A stretch of 32,005 bases of DNA, taken from assembly GCA_017857425.1 (NCBI GenBank), contig JAFMDE010000009.1:1-32005 (forward strand), given 5' to 3'. This document shows, one piece after another, positions 1 through 9,308 of the stretch (positions are counted from its first letter, which is position 1; each line of letters starts with the position of its first letter). Origin of the DNA: Akkermansiaceae bacterium. Lineage in GTDB: Bacteria; Verrucomicrobiota; Verrucomicrobiia; Verrucomicrobiales; Akkermansiaceae. Position numbers and translations under genes: made by a program. Under the pieces are notes generated by a model, which searched no databases, had not been told where the DNA came from, and was given only the letters and a program-made list of their open reading frames with translations.

Positions 1-579
1 GAGGAGCTTTATCCCGAGACTCCCATCCCGCTTGATCATAGCGATGCCTACACACTGCTTATCGCGGTGCTGCTGTCTGCTCAATGCACCGATATCAGGG
101 TCAATCAGGTAACCCCAGCCCTCTTTAAACTGGCCGATAATCCTGCGGATATGGCGAAGGTGCCGGTGGAGGAGATTAAGGCTATTATTCGTCCCTGTGG
201 GCTTTCCCCGAGGAAGTCGAAGGCGATCTCAGTGCTTTCTCAGATGCTAATGGATCAACACGGGGGTCAAGTGCCTGAGGATTTTGAAGCCTTGGAGGCA
301 CTGCCCGGGGTCGGCCATAAAACCGCTTCTGTAGTGATGGCACAGGCTTTCGGAGTGCCGGCTTTTCCGGTAGATACGCATATTCACCGATTGGCGAAGC
401 GCTGGCGGCTGGCTCCCGGAAAAAACGTGGTTCAGACGGAACGATACCTGAAACGACTTTTCCCCAAGGACAAGTGGAACAAGCTGCATCTGCAGATCAT
501 TTTCTACGGCAGGGAATACTGCAGTGCCCGTGGCTGTGACGGCAAGACTTGTGAGATTTGCGTCACATTAAACGGGTAA
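1..579 (+). CDS. nth: Endonuclease III (5' end truncated by window start)
   Basis: Frame open from base 1 (EELYPETPIPLDHSDAYTLLIAVLLSAQCTD...); HhH motif LPGVGHKTASVV and VDTHIHRLAKR; C-terminal Fe-S cysteines CSARGCDGKTCEIC. Confidence 0.95.
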   Translation, partial: EELYPETPIPLDHSDAYTLLIAVLLSAQCTDIRVNQVTPALFKLADNPADMAKVPVEEIKAIIRPCGLSPRKSKAISVLSQMLMDQHGGQVPEDFEALEALPGVGHKTASVVMAQAFGVPAFPVDTHIHRLAKRWRLAPGKNVVQTERYLKRLFPKDKWNKLHLQIIFYGREYCSARGCDGKTCEICVTLNG

Positions 580-590
580 CCCGCTGGTAG

Positions 591-611
591 GGCGGATTGG
601 CCCAATCCGCC
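591..611. repeat. Perfect 10-bp inverted repeat with 1-nt spacer (GGCGGATTGG-C-CCAATCCGCC) between convergent nth and the NiSOD-like gene
   Basis: Read directly in sequence; no adjacent T-tract. Confidence 0.7.
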
Positions 612-644
612 ACTGCTTGGCGGGGTCTGGTGAATGCTCGCTGA

Positions 645-1100
645 TTATTTGGCCGTGTAAACCTTGGTGAAGGCCGCGATGGCATCGTGCAGACCTTGAG
701 CATTTGCTGGATCGGTGGTCTGCTTGCATTTCATAGCGTGAACAATGATCTGATGGATCAGGCTGAGCTTATTGAGGTAGGCGTCCTTGTTGCTCTCAGA
801 TTGGGCAAGTTTGACTCGCTGAGCTAAGAAATACTGAGTCATGGTATCTTGAATCTTGGTAGCGTGCTCTTCCTTGTTGCTGACCCAGCGTGAGATTTGG
901 TTAGCGTTTTTACCCGCGTCTGTAGAAAGCTCGTTAATCTGGACCATGGCCTTAGCGATCGTCTGCTGATGGGTATTGAGATCAATGAGGACGGTATCGT
1001 CTGAGTAGATGCCGCAGGGCACCTGGCAGTGGGCATGCAGGCTGGATGTGCTTGCGAAGGAGAAGAGGGCAACGATGGCGAGGAGTAGGCAGGATTTCAT
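645..1100 (-). CDS. Nickel superoxide dismutase-like (SodN family) secreted protein
   Basis: Signal peptide MKSCLLLAIVALFSFASTSSLHA followed immediately by HCQVPCGIY, matching the NiSOD nickel hook HCxxPCGxY; similar size to NiSOD; downstream KEEHA...TQYF segment alignable to the NiSOD helical region. Confidence 0.8.
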   Translation of the reverse strand: MKSCLLLAIVALFSFASTSSLHAHCQVPCGIYSDDTVLIDLNTHQQTIAKAMVQINELSTDAGKNANQISRWVSNKEEHATKIQDTMTQYFLAQRVKLAQSESNKDAYLNKLSLIHQIIVHAMKCKQTTDPANAQGLHDAIAAFTKVYTAK

Positions 1101-1145
1101 AATGGTAAAAAATAAGTGCGGATGCGAGCTGGTGCACGCGAAAAA

Positions 1146-2498
1146 TTAGAGGGATTGTTTCCAGCGAGCTACCTCGGCACGAACGTTGTCAATACTGGGT
1201 GCTCCAGGGTTGGTGCGGGCGGCGAGTGCGGTCTGGAGGTCAAAGACGTCTTTGGCATCGGCGCCGTAGTGTTCTGAGACTTGGGAGAGGTCTAGCTGGT
1301 CGAGAGGGGTCTTGGTCTGCACGCTGAGGGCAACCGCTTGGCCTACCAGCTCATGAGCATCGCGGAAGGGCACGCCATTTTTCACCAAGTAGTCAGCGAG
1401 GTCGGTGGCCAAGAGCAGCGGGTCAGAGGCGGCGGCTTCGCAGGTGTCTAGGTTGATGGCCATGTCGGCAATCATCTCGGCATTGACCTTGAGGGCGAGG
1501 CTGAGGGTGTCGATGGAGTCAAACAGAGGTTCCTTGTCTTCTTGTAGGTCGCGGTTGTAGGTGAGGGGAAGTCCTTTGGCTGCGGTGAGTAAGGCGACGA
1601 GGTTGCCGTAGAGCCGGCCGGTTTTACCCCGGGTGAGTTCACAGACGTCTGGGTTTTTTTTCTGAGGCATCAGCGACGACCCGGTGGTGTGCGCGTCAGA
1701 CAGGGTGGCGAAACCAAACTCAGAGCTGCACCAGAGGATGAGGTCTTCGGAGAGACGGGAGAGGTGGGTGCCGACCAGGGCCATGTCGAAGAGGAACTCG
1801 GCGATGTAGTCACGATCGGAAATAGCATCCATCGAGTTGGTGGTGACGCGGTCGAAGCCGAGCTCATCGGAAATTTGTTGGCGATCAAGATTGATCGTTG
1901 ATCCCGCGAGTGCGCCGGATCCCAGTGGGCAGGCGTTGATGCGTTTGCGGCAGTCGGCAAGGCGTGACTTGTCCCGGTCGAGCATCTCAACATAGGCGAG
2001 AAGGTGGTGACCTACGGTGACCGGCTGGCCGCGCTGAAGGTGGGTGTAACCGGGGATAAGGGCAGCCGCGTATTGCTCTGCTTGCTTCAGTAGAGATTGC
2101 TGTAGCCCGGTGATGAGAACGGTGATGTTGTCAATTTCTTCCCGGCAGTAGAGGCGGGTATCGGTGGCGACCTGGTCGTTACGTGAACGAGCAGTGTGGA
2201 GTTTGGCTCCTGGAGCACCGATGCGCTCGGTGAGTGCTGACTCGATGTTCATGTGGATGTCCTCGAGCTCAATGGAGAAATTAAACTCGCCAGCCTCTAT
2301 TTCTTTTTCAATTTCACGCAGACCCTTTTCGATGGCGGCAAACTCGTCTGAGCTGAGCAGCTTGGCACTCACTTGTGCACGTGCGTGAGCGATGGATCCT
2401 GCAATGTCGTGTTTATACAGGCGCCAATCATAGGAGATGGATTCTCCATATTGTTGCACGAGATCAGCAGTAGCTTTGGCGAAACGTCCTTTCCACAT
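1146..2498 (-). CDS. argH: Argininosuccinate lyase
   Basis: MWKGRF start, HTARSRNDQVATDTRL, GSSLMPQKKNPDVCELTRGKTGR signature. Confidence 0.97.
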   Translation of the reverse strand: MWKGRFAKATADLVQQYGESISYDWRLYKHDIAGSIAHARAQVSAKLLSSDEFAAIEKGLREIEKEIEAGEFNFSIELEDIHMNIESALTERIGAPGAKLHTARSRNDQVATDTRLYCREEIDNITVLITGLQQSLLKQAEQYAAALIPGYTHLQRGQPVTVGHHLLAYVEMLDRDKSRLADCRKRINACPLGSGALAGSTINLDRQQISDELGFDRVTTNSMDAISDRDYIAEFLFDMALVGTHLSRLSEDLILWCSSEFGFATLSDAHTTGSSLMPQKKNPDVCELTRGKTGRLYGNLVALLTAAKGLPLTYNRDLQEDKEPLFDSIDTLSLALKVNAEMIADMAINLDTCEAAASDPLLLATDLADYLVKNGVPFRDAHELVGQAVALSVQTKTPLDQLDLSQVSEHYGADAKDVFDLQTALAARTNPGAPSIDNVRAEVARWKQSL

Positions 2499-2592
2499 GC
2501 GGCTGTTCTAGCGCCTTTGTGGTGATTTGGAAACCACGGAATGCAAGGAATGTATCCATGGCAATGCAAGCAGAGATTTGCCAGCTCATGCT

Positions 2593-2613
2593 TAACACAT
2601 ACCAAATGTGTTA
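2593..2613. promoter_or_regulatory. Perfect palindrome TAACACAT-ACCAA-ATGTGTTA upstream of argH; possible operator
   Basis: 8-bp perfect arms, 5-nt spacer, in the argH upstream intergenic region. Confidence 0.4.
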
Positions 2614-2741
2614 CCCATGTCCGCGCACGTTTGTCACCTATGTACCAAGTCTGTACAGGCCTCAACGCGCGGGATGGTGGAATGGTGACATGCGGTTGAT
2701 CCCGCGGCGGATTGAGACCAACGCACACGCAGTGCAAATGC

Positions 2742-5700
2742 CTACCGATGCGGATGTTCCTTGAGCAGTTCCTCGGGGCTGTAAAAGCCCTCTTTGTCTT
2801 TAGTGGCGGCACGCACTTTGGCTACCTCCTCAGGGGTTACGACGGAGGATTCGTTGTCAAAGGTATTTCGCACGAAGGTTAATACAGCTGCGGTTTCTTT
2901 GTCGTCGAGTATATCTTTAAACGCTGTCATTGGAACGTGACCTGGATATTGTTTGCCCTTCACGGTGATTGGGCCATGGAGCCCATGCAGGGTGAGTTTA
3001 ATCAAGCGCTCTTTGCTGCCGGTGACCCATTTACTTTTATCGAGCGGAGGGAAACCTGAGTGGGGCAGCCCTTTGCCATCCTGTTGGTGGCATGTGGCGC
3101 AGTGGCCTTCTCGATTATATATTTCAGCACCTTGTCCGAAAATCCTTTTATCATCTCCTTTGAGCTCTGTTTTGAGCAGGAAATAAGGCTCGTCATGGAG
3201 TGTTTTGTTTTGAAGTTTGGCTTTTGCATAGCGCAGTGAGCCTTTCATCAAGCTTTCGAGTGGTTTTTTCTCGGCGTTCTCTAAGATCGGCAGGCCTACT
3301 TCTTGCGGTAGCCATGAGGCCGCAGTGATGGCCTCGAGCCGGACCCTGCCGTGTTCGTCATTGGCGGCCTCCATGAGCAATGATGCGTAGTCATCGAGGT
3401 GTTCAGTGTTGAAGCGTAGAACTCTGACTGCGGCAGACCGGATCCGGTGGTCAGGTGATTTGAGCAGTGTTCGGAGTAATTCTGCGTCAACCTGGTTAAG
3501 TCCCCAGCTAACCCAGAGAGCTTCAAGCTTGTGGTGGTCATTTGTTTGCTTCGCAACCCACTTTTTGAGCTCCGGAAGAACCTCGTCCGCGCTGCGGCCG
3601 CGCAGTTCGCGACGGGTCCGGTAACGGGTGCGATCTTCGGGGAGTTTCAGGTTTTCGAGTAATTCGGCAATACTTGCTCCGTGAACCTTGGCTGGTTTTA
3701 CCAGAGGCCGATCGGGGTAGGTGATGCGATAAATACGACCATGAACGTGATCACGGTTTGGGTCACGCTGGTTGTGCTGCGCGTGTCCAATGAGCGCGTT
3801 GTGCCAGTCCGCCACATAGAGAGATCCGTCTGGAGCAAACTCCAAGTCAACCGGGCGGAAATTGGTGTCTGCTGAGCGGAACAGGTCTTGGCGCCACTTG
3901 GCCTTGAAGCCGGCGCCGTCCTCGCTGATTTGGTGCTGCTTGGCGCCAAGAAACCCGATATTGTTGCATATAAGGAGGTCTCCTTGGACCTCATCGGGGA
4001 AATGACGGCTTGATATAAACTCAAGCCCTGAAGTGGGGCGCACCTTGTGATTCTGTAAGATCGTGCTGGCATACATACTCACCCCGTAAGTAGACTTCAC
4101 TGTGCCTGGCATCATCCATGAGGTAGCAGGCCCAGAGGTATGCAGGAAAAAATCCTGGCCGAAACGATCATAGGCGCTTCCCCATGGGTTGGGGATATGC
4201 AGCTGGGCATAACGAATGAGCTTTTTGCGTTGAGGTGAGTAGCGGAAGAATCCGCCATTGGTTCCCCGGACCGGCCCATAGGCAGTCTCAATATTGGAAT
4301 GGAGGAAGATGCCCTCGCTGAGTAAAATAGCTCCCGATGGGTCAGCGCAGAAAGCTCCAATGGCGTGGTGGGTATCGTAATCATCAAATCCACTCAATAC
4401 AACTTCCCTGACGTCATATTGGTCGTCCCCGTCGGTGTCCTTGAGCAGTACTAAGTGGCCAGACTGGGCGACGTAGACGCCCTCGGAAGTGATCTCAAAG
4501 CCCATCGGGATATGCAGGTCGCCAGCGAAGGTGGTTTGCTTGTCGGCTTTGCCATCGTTGTCGGTGTCTTCGAGGATGATGAGCTTGTCGCTTGGCTTGG
4601 GGTCACCAATGCGGTAGTGCGGGTAGCTGGGCATGGTGGCAACCCAGAGACGTCCTTTGTTGTCGAATGCTACTTGCACCGGGTTGGCAAGATCGGTGAA
4701 TTCCTTCTCGGAGGCGAAGAGCTCCATCTGGTATCCATTGGCAGTGGTGATTTTGGTCTGCGAGGATGGGCCTGACTGATATTCGAGTTTACCGTTCTTG
4801 CCACTGGGCTTGAAGTTGGTTTTAACGGGGGAGAGTTGGAAGGTCTTGGCATCTTCAGCAGCGAGATCCATTTTTTTGCCTTGGAGTGCTAGCCAGATGG
4901 CTTGGTCACGCAGGGCGGTCATCTCACGAGTCTTCTTATACTCATCTCGGTAGTTCTGTGGTGGGGCGTTTTTGCCACCTCCCCGACGTCCGTAGATTTG
5001 CACGCCATTGGGCATTTTGTAATCGTTGAGCCAGCACCAGTTTTTCTCGTTCACTGCGGCGCGGACTGTGCCCCGGCGCTCTGGATGTTGGATCGCTGAC
5101 TTGCCGTAGATACCATCAGCAAGCTGGGGGGCGAGCCACTGGTAGCCTTTGTCGTTGAGCAGGGCGCCGTCCCGGGTGAAGGAATCTTTGTCGGCGTTGA
5201 ATGCCGCCTTTGAGGGAGTGAAGACATCGATGAACACTACCCCGTGCTCGGCACAGACTTCCTTCATCGCCTCGGTATATAGGGCGAGGTTGGCGTTGGT
5301 GATTGTAGCGTCAGGGGCGTCGTAAATGTGGGAAACATCTTCAAATGCGGTGGGGGAGACGATGGCTAGCTTGGGGGCGGGCTTGCCATTGTATTGTTGT
5401 GCCAAGGTGTGCTTGATGAATCCACCAAGTTCGCCCTTAAAGTTCTCCACGCCTGCAGGACCATTAAAAGAGGAGTTGAAACCAAAGAATGCAATGATGG
5501 TATCTGCCTTGAGGTGGCCCAGCCATTGGTCTGGTGTCATATAGATGCCGCTACTGCCGCTTTTTTTTGCGAGTTCGGTCTGAAATTTTTCCGCTCCGGG
5601 GAATGCCCACGGTGAATTGCGACCGGGGTGGGGACGAAATCCCGGGGTGTTGCCTTCATCACACATGTTGCGGATGATGAGCTTCTTGTCAGGATTGCGG

Positions 5701-5900
5701 AGCTGAAGCTCGGTTTCAAAATAACCAAAGTGACTCATGCGTGAGCCTAGGCCACTGCCAAGTAATACGATGCGCTCGTCCGTGTCGGCACTCAGGGGCT
5801 TTGCCCCGGCTTGGAAGGCTGGTAATAGGGTCAGTGAGAAGAAAATGCTGAGCAGAAAAGCGTATTTTCTCTGTTGAGGCATAAATGGGCTAAAATACAT
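2742..5900 (-). CDS. PVC-type multidomain secreted protein: SGNH/GDSL-like N-terminus, membrane-bound dehydrogenase-like beta-propeller region, HEAT-like repeats, C-terminal cytochrome c CxxCH domain
   Basis: Signal peptide after MYFSPFMPQQRKYAFLLSIFFSLTLLPAFQAGA; LLGSGLGSRM/FFGFNSSF (SGNH-like); CATCH haem motif at 3087..3101. Start revised from 6116 because the longer ORF overlaps the fur-like gene; ATG at 5900 or 5882. Confidence 0.8.
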   Translation of the reverse strand: MYFSPFMPQQRKYAFLLSIFFSLTLLPAFQAGAKPLSADTDERIVLLGSGLGSRMSHFGYFETELQLRNPDKKLIIRNMCDEGNTPGFRPHPGRNSPWAFPGAEKFQTELAKKSGSSGIYMTPDQWLGHLKADTIIAFFGFNSSFNGPAGVENFKGELGGFIKHTLAQQYNGKPAPKLAIVSPTAFEDVSHIYDAPDATITNANLALYTEAMKEVCAEHGVVFIDVFTPSKAAFNADKDSFTRDGALLNDKGYQWLAPQLADGIYGKSAIQHPERRGTVRAAVNEKNWCWLNDYKMPNGVQIYGRRGGGKNAPPQNYRDEYKKTREMTALRDQAIWLALQGKKMDLAAEDAKTFQLSPVKTNFKPSGKNGKLEYQSGPSSQTKITTANGYQMELFASEKEFTDLANPVQVAFDNKGRLWVATMPSYPHYRIGDPKPSDKLIILEDTDNDGKADKQTTFAGDLHIPMGFEITSEGVYVAQSGHLVLLKDTDGDDQYDVREVVLSGFDDYDTHHAIGAFCADPSGAILLSEGIFLHSNIETAYGPVRGTNGGFFRYSPQRKKLIRYAQLHIPNPWGSAYDRFGQDFFLHTSGPATSWMMPGTVKSTYGVSMYASTILQNHKVRPTSGLEFISSRHFPDEVQGDLLICNNIGFLGAKQHQISEDGAGFKAKWRQDLFRSADTNFRPVDLEFAPDGSLYVADWHNALIGHAQHNQRDPNRDHVHGRIYRITYPDRPLVKPAKVHGASIAELLENLKLPEDRTRYRTRRELRGRSADEVLPELKKWVAKQTNDHHKLEALWVSWGLNQVDAELLRTLLKSPDHRIRSAAVRVLRFNTEHLDDYASLLMEAANDEHGRVRLEAITAASWLPQEVGLPILENAEKKPLESLMKGSLRYAKAKLQNKTLHDEPYFLLKTELKGDDKRIFGQGAEIYNREGHCATCHQQDGKGLPHSGFPPLDKSKWVTGSKERLIKLTLHGLHGPITVKGKQYPGHVPMTAFKDILDDKETAAVLTFVRNTFDNESSVVTPEEVAKVRAATKDKEGFYSPEELLKEHPHR

Positions 5901-5967
5901 TATGTCTCCAACGTTCACACACGAACAGAACTTGCAAAAATTCTCAGATACTTTGGATGATGTTCGG

Positions 5968-6474
5968 TTAACGCCTTTTGGGAAGGCGTTTGCCTTGAAT
6001 GCGTGCCTCAATGAGATTCTCACATCTGCCGTGCAGCCTGAGTTTCTCACAGCATGCCTCAATCTTGAGGGTTTGTCTCTCAGGGCGGAACCCCAGACGC
6101 CTGGCTGCGCAGTCATTCATGAGCTGGATGTGTGCGTCCTCAAATTCGATGACTTTACCGCAGTCAATGCATACAAGGTGATTGTGGGCGGGGCTTTCGA
6201 CAAAATTGGGGTCATAGGTTTTTTGATCATCTCCAAGGTCAATTTCATGAAGTAGGCCAGCCTCTACCAGGAGCGAAATAGTACGGTAGACAGTAGCTCG
6301 TGAAGATTGAGCATCTAGAGACTTGGTTTTGCGAATACGCTCCCACAGATCATCGGCAGTAAAATGATCATCGGAGGAGAAGATGGCTTCTACAATGGCA
6401 TTGCGCTGAGGGGTGTTGCGCAGCCCCTTGCTTTGTATGAATTGTTGCAAGCGCTTCTCGATACTAGGATCCAT
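5968..6474 (-). CDS. Fur family transcriptional regulator
   Basis: Winged helix RATVYRTISLLVEAGLL, metal-site region HNHLVCIDCGKVIEFED. Confidence 0.92.
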   Translation of the reverse strand: MDPSIEKRLQQFIQSKGLRNTPQRNAIVEAIFSSDDHFTADDLWERIRKTKSLDAQSSRATVYRTISLLVEAGLLHEIDLGDDQKTYDPNFVESPAHNHLVCIDCGKVIEFEDAHIQLMNDCAARRLGFRPERQTLKIEACCEKLRLHGRCENLIEARIQGKRLPKRR

Positions 6475-6560
6475 AAAGAAAGCCTAGTCAGATTGATGCC
6501 CGCTGGCGAATTGGAAATTTCAACATTGGCATTTTTTTTGCTTGGTCTTAAATCAACACA

Positions 6561-7049
6561 ATGAAGGTTATATCTGCCTGCTTTGTGAACAAGCTACGCC
6601 TGCTGTGTGTTTCTGGTTTATTCTGCTTACTTCTCTCCTGCGCATCCAAAGATGTCATGGAGGTTAAGCAGTTCCATCTGCGCTCGATCGATATGGAAAG
6701 TATGCAGCAGGCTCCGATGGTGCGTGGTGAACAGATGCACCGTATGCGTGGCGCGGTAACCATCGAGGAACGCAGTCAGAGGTTAGGCCAATATTACTCG
6801 GTGAGCTGGAAAAATGATGGCTCGGCAACTGGGCCATTAAAAATAGTGATGGATTATCAGCAGAGTGCAACAGGGTCCAAGGTTTTGACCATGAGTAAGG
6901 ACTTGCCAGCAGGTGAAGAAGCTGGGCGCGTTGAATTTATAATATCTGGTGAATCCTACCGCACCAATGGCCGCGTCCTTGCATGGAGAATCCGGATGAT
7001 GAGTGGTAGTAAGGTGATCTCTGAAAAGCGATCATACATGTGGAGGTGA
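6561..7049 (+). CDS. Hypothetical lipoprotein
   Basis: N-terminal hydrophobic segment with lipobox LLLSC; divergent from fur-like gene. Confidence 0.65.
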   Translation: MKVISACFVNKLRLLCVSGLFCLLLSCASKDVMEVKQFHLRSIDMESMQQAPMVRGEQMHRMRGAVTIEERSQRLGQYYSVSWKNDGSATGPLKIVMDYQQSATGSKVLTMSKDLPAGEEAGRVEFIISGESYRTNGRVLAWRIRMMSGSKVISEKRSYMWR

Positions 7050-7106
7050 CTTATTTCCTCTCGATTTCATGATTGGCAAGTGATGCAAATCGTGGAACGT
7101 ATGTGC

Positions 7107-7853
7107 ATGGCACGTTTCACAAATAAGGTCGCAGTTGTTACCGGCGCTGGTCGGGGTATAGGGTTGGAGATCGCAAGAGCTTTTGCAGCAGAAGGAGGCA
7201 AGGTCGCTGTGGTGAGCCGCAGCGCTGGAAGCTGTGGTTCTGCTGCTGATGCAATCAATGCCGAGTATCCAGACTCAGCCAAGTCATATGCCGTTGATGT
7301 TTCTGACCATGAAGCTGTTCAGGCTCTGGGTAAGGAAGTTGTCGCTGACTTCGGGGCGGTGAACGTGCTGGTCAATAATGCCGGTGTCACGCGTGATGGA
7401 TTACTGATGCGCATGAAGGATGAGGACTGGGATACTGTTTTAGATACAAACCTTAAAGGAGCCTTCAATACGGTGAAGGCTTTTCAGCGCAGTATGATGA
7501 AAGCTGAGGATCCACGCATTATTAATATTAGTTCTGTGATCGGACTGATGGGCAATGCGGGACAGGTCAACTATGCGGCGAGTAAGGCCGGCTTGATTGG
7601 CTTTACCAAATCGGTAGCGAAGGAGTTAGCTGGCCGCAAGGTAACCTGCAATGCCATCGCTCCCGGCTTTATTGTCACTGACATGACCGACGAGCTTAAC
7701 GATGACCAGAAAGAGGCTATCGTAGGGAATATTCCACTCAAGGAGATGGGTCATCCTCAGGATATAGCATCATTAACCTTGTTTCTCGCTAGCGCTGAGG
7801 CTCGTTACATCACAGGGCAAGTGATTGCCAGTGATGGCGGCATGACCATGTAG
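7107..7853 (+). CDS. fabG: 3-oxoacyl-[ACP] reductase, SDR family
   Basis: TGAGRGIG, NNAG, YAASKAG catalytic motif, IAPGFIVTDMT. Start revised to MARFTNKVAVVTGAG. Confidence 0.92.
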   Translation: MARFTNKVAVVTGAGRGIGLEIARAFAAEGGKVAVVSRSAGSCGSAADAINAEYPDSAKSYAVDVSDHEAVQALGKEVVADFGAVNVLVNNAGVTRDGLLMRMKDEDWDTVLDTNLKGAFNTVKAFQRSMMKAEDPRIINISSVIGLMGNAGQVNYAASKAGLIGFTKSVAKELAGRKVTCNAIAPGFIVTDMTDELNDDQKEAIVGNIPLKEMGHPQDIASLTLFLASAEARYITGQVIASDGGMTM

Positions 7854-7880
7854 TCTGTTAGGTTCTGGATATTTCACCAT

Positions 7881-8348
7881 ATGGAGCTGCTACTAATACG
7901 CCATGCCACTGCGGAGTCGTCTGCGGCGAGTGATTTTGAGCGCGCTCTGACGGACGTGGGAAGTAGTCAGGCTGAAAAAGTGGGCCGATTTCTTAAGCAA
8001 AGTAATTTGGTTCCAGATGTGACTTTGGCCAGCCCACTTGTGCGTGCTCGTCAGACGGCAGAAATCATATGCAGCAGTGCTGGTGCGGAAAGTCCTCTTA
8101 TCGAGCCCTGGCTAGCTTGTGGTATGCGCCCAGCTTCTGCGATGCAGGAGCTCACAGCGTATGATCAATTTCATCGTGTTGCTCTTGTTGGTCATAATCC
8201 CGACTTCGAATATTTGGCAGCGTGGTTATTAGGCGCTCAAAGCGGTGAGATCCATGTCCGCAAAGCATCGTTGATTTACTTTTCACGACTGACACCTCCA
8301 TCACAAGGTGCTTGTCTGGAGATGATGCTGCCGGTCAGCGTAATGTGA
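7881..8348 (+). CDS. sixA: Phosphohistidine phosphatase SixA-like (histidine phosphatase superfamily)
   Basis: LLIRHATAE at the N-terminus, SPLVRARQTAEI, VGHNPDFEYL. Confidence 0.85.
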   Translation: MELLLIRHATAESSAASDFERALTDVGSSQAEKVGRFLKQSNLVPDVTLASPLVRARQTAEIICSSAGAESPLIEPWLACGMRPASAMQELTAYDQFHRVALVGHNPDFEYLAAWLLGAQSGEIHVRKASLIYFSRLTPPSQGACLEMMLPVSVM

Positions 8349-9294
8349 TCACTAGATAGTTGCGCACGGGTTTATTGAGAAAAGAGCGGTGTGTTTTTGG
8401 GCCACTAGGAACACGGGGGCCAGCCCAGAGATCGGAGGAACGGCCGCCATCAAGGTTTAATACAGTGCTGGCCTTGAAACCGTTTAATGAGGATTCGCTC
8501 AGTGCTTTTGCCGCAGCAGCGAGTGTTGATGAATCGATGTGCCCGATGGCCCAATGGTGTTTGCCATCCCATGCGATGAAGCTGCGTGGCCGCTCATTGT
8601 GATCGGAAAGCCCAATGGTGGCTTTGCCGTGTTCGACGAGCATGGGGCCAGCTTGTAAGAGGTTCTCTGCATTGTTGGTCACGCTTGAGGACGCATAGTG
8701 TTCACGGCGAACGATGGCACTTTTGTTTTTTGAGGAGATAAAGATACCGGCACCAAGTGAGGAGTTGTTCAAGGAACCTCGTTTGATTCCTGATGCTACG
8801 AGGAGTCCAAGAGGTTTGCCCTCAGGCGTGAAAAACCCACCGTTGATGGCGGCGTAGCCATCACAAGACAAGGCGGCGGATTTTGCATCTAACCATTGGC
8901 TGCCACAACCATCTGCTTGATCAGCCACGGTTAGCCGAAATTTCCGATCGTCAAAATAGACGGCTGAAATGGTGATGCCTTGAGATAAGATGGAATGATA
9001 GGCAAGCGGCATGATCAACTGAGGCACCACGGGCGGGATGATGACAGCGGCTTGATCAGTTTGTTGATCGTCTGCCGCAAGGGGTATGATGGGCTCTGCC
9101 TCCGCTATGATGGGCTCTGCCTGGGCCGTGGTGGGCTTCGAATCAATGAGCTCAGGCGCAGGCTTGGCGCTGAGAGGGGAAATGGGCAGGAGAGCGGCTG
9201 TTGGAGCGGCCAGGGGAGCGGCTGGTGGTTTTTCTAGGGGAGCTGAACACCCCGTCAATGCCAATAACCCTAATAGAAGTATGCGTCTGAGCAT
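8335..9294 (-). CDS. Phosphodiester glycosidase (NAGPA-like) domain lipoprotein
   Basis: Lipobox ALTGC; AAINGGFFTPEGKPLGLLV and LNLDGGRSSDLW typical of the NAGPA domain; Pro/Ala-rich linker. Confidence 0.8.
   Translation of the reverse strand: MLRRILLLGLLALTGCSAPLEKPPAAPLAAPTAALLPISPLSAKPAPELIDSKPTTAQAEPIIAEAEPIIPLAADDQQTDQAAVIIPPVVPQLIMPLAYHSILSQGITISAVYFDDRKFRLTVADQADGCGSQWLDAKSAALSCDGYAAINGGFFTPEGKPLGLLVASGIKRGSLNNSSLGAGIFISSKNKSAIVRREHYASSSVTNNAENLLQAGPMLVEHGKATIGLSDHNERPRSFIAWDGKHHWAIGHIDSSTLAAAAKALSESSLNGFKASTVLNLDGGRSSDLWAGPRVPSGPKTHRSFLNKPVRNYLVITLR
9085..9126. repeat. Two tandem 21-bp repeats (TATGATGGGCTCTGCCTCCGC / TATGATGGGCTCTGCCTGGGC) in the linker of the glycosidase lipoprotein
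   Basis: Direct reading; encodes the repeated A(E/Q)AEPII heptapeptide. Confidence 0.75.
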
Positions 9295-9308
9295 TGCTGA
9301 AGTTTCCG

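Noticed and set aside
2369-2812. 147-aa minus-strand ORF overlapping the argH 5' end and intergenic region
   Set aside because: Overlaps two well-supported genes and the palindromic upstream region; no protein-like motif.
5901-6116. N-terminal 72-residue extension of the large SGNH/cytochrome c protein
   Set aside because: Would overlap the fur-like gene; a signal peptide begins at the internal Met near 5900/5882.
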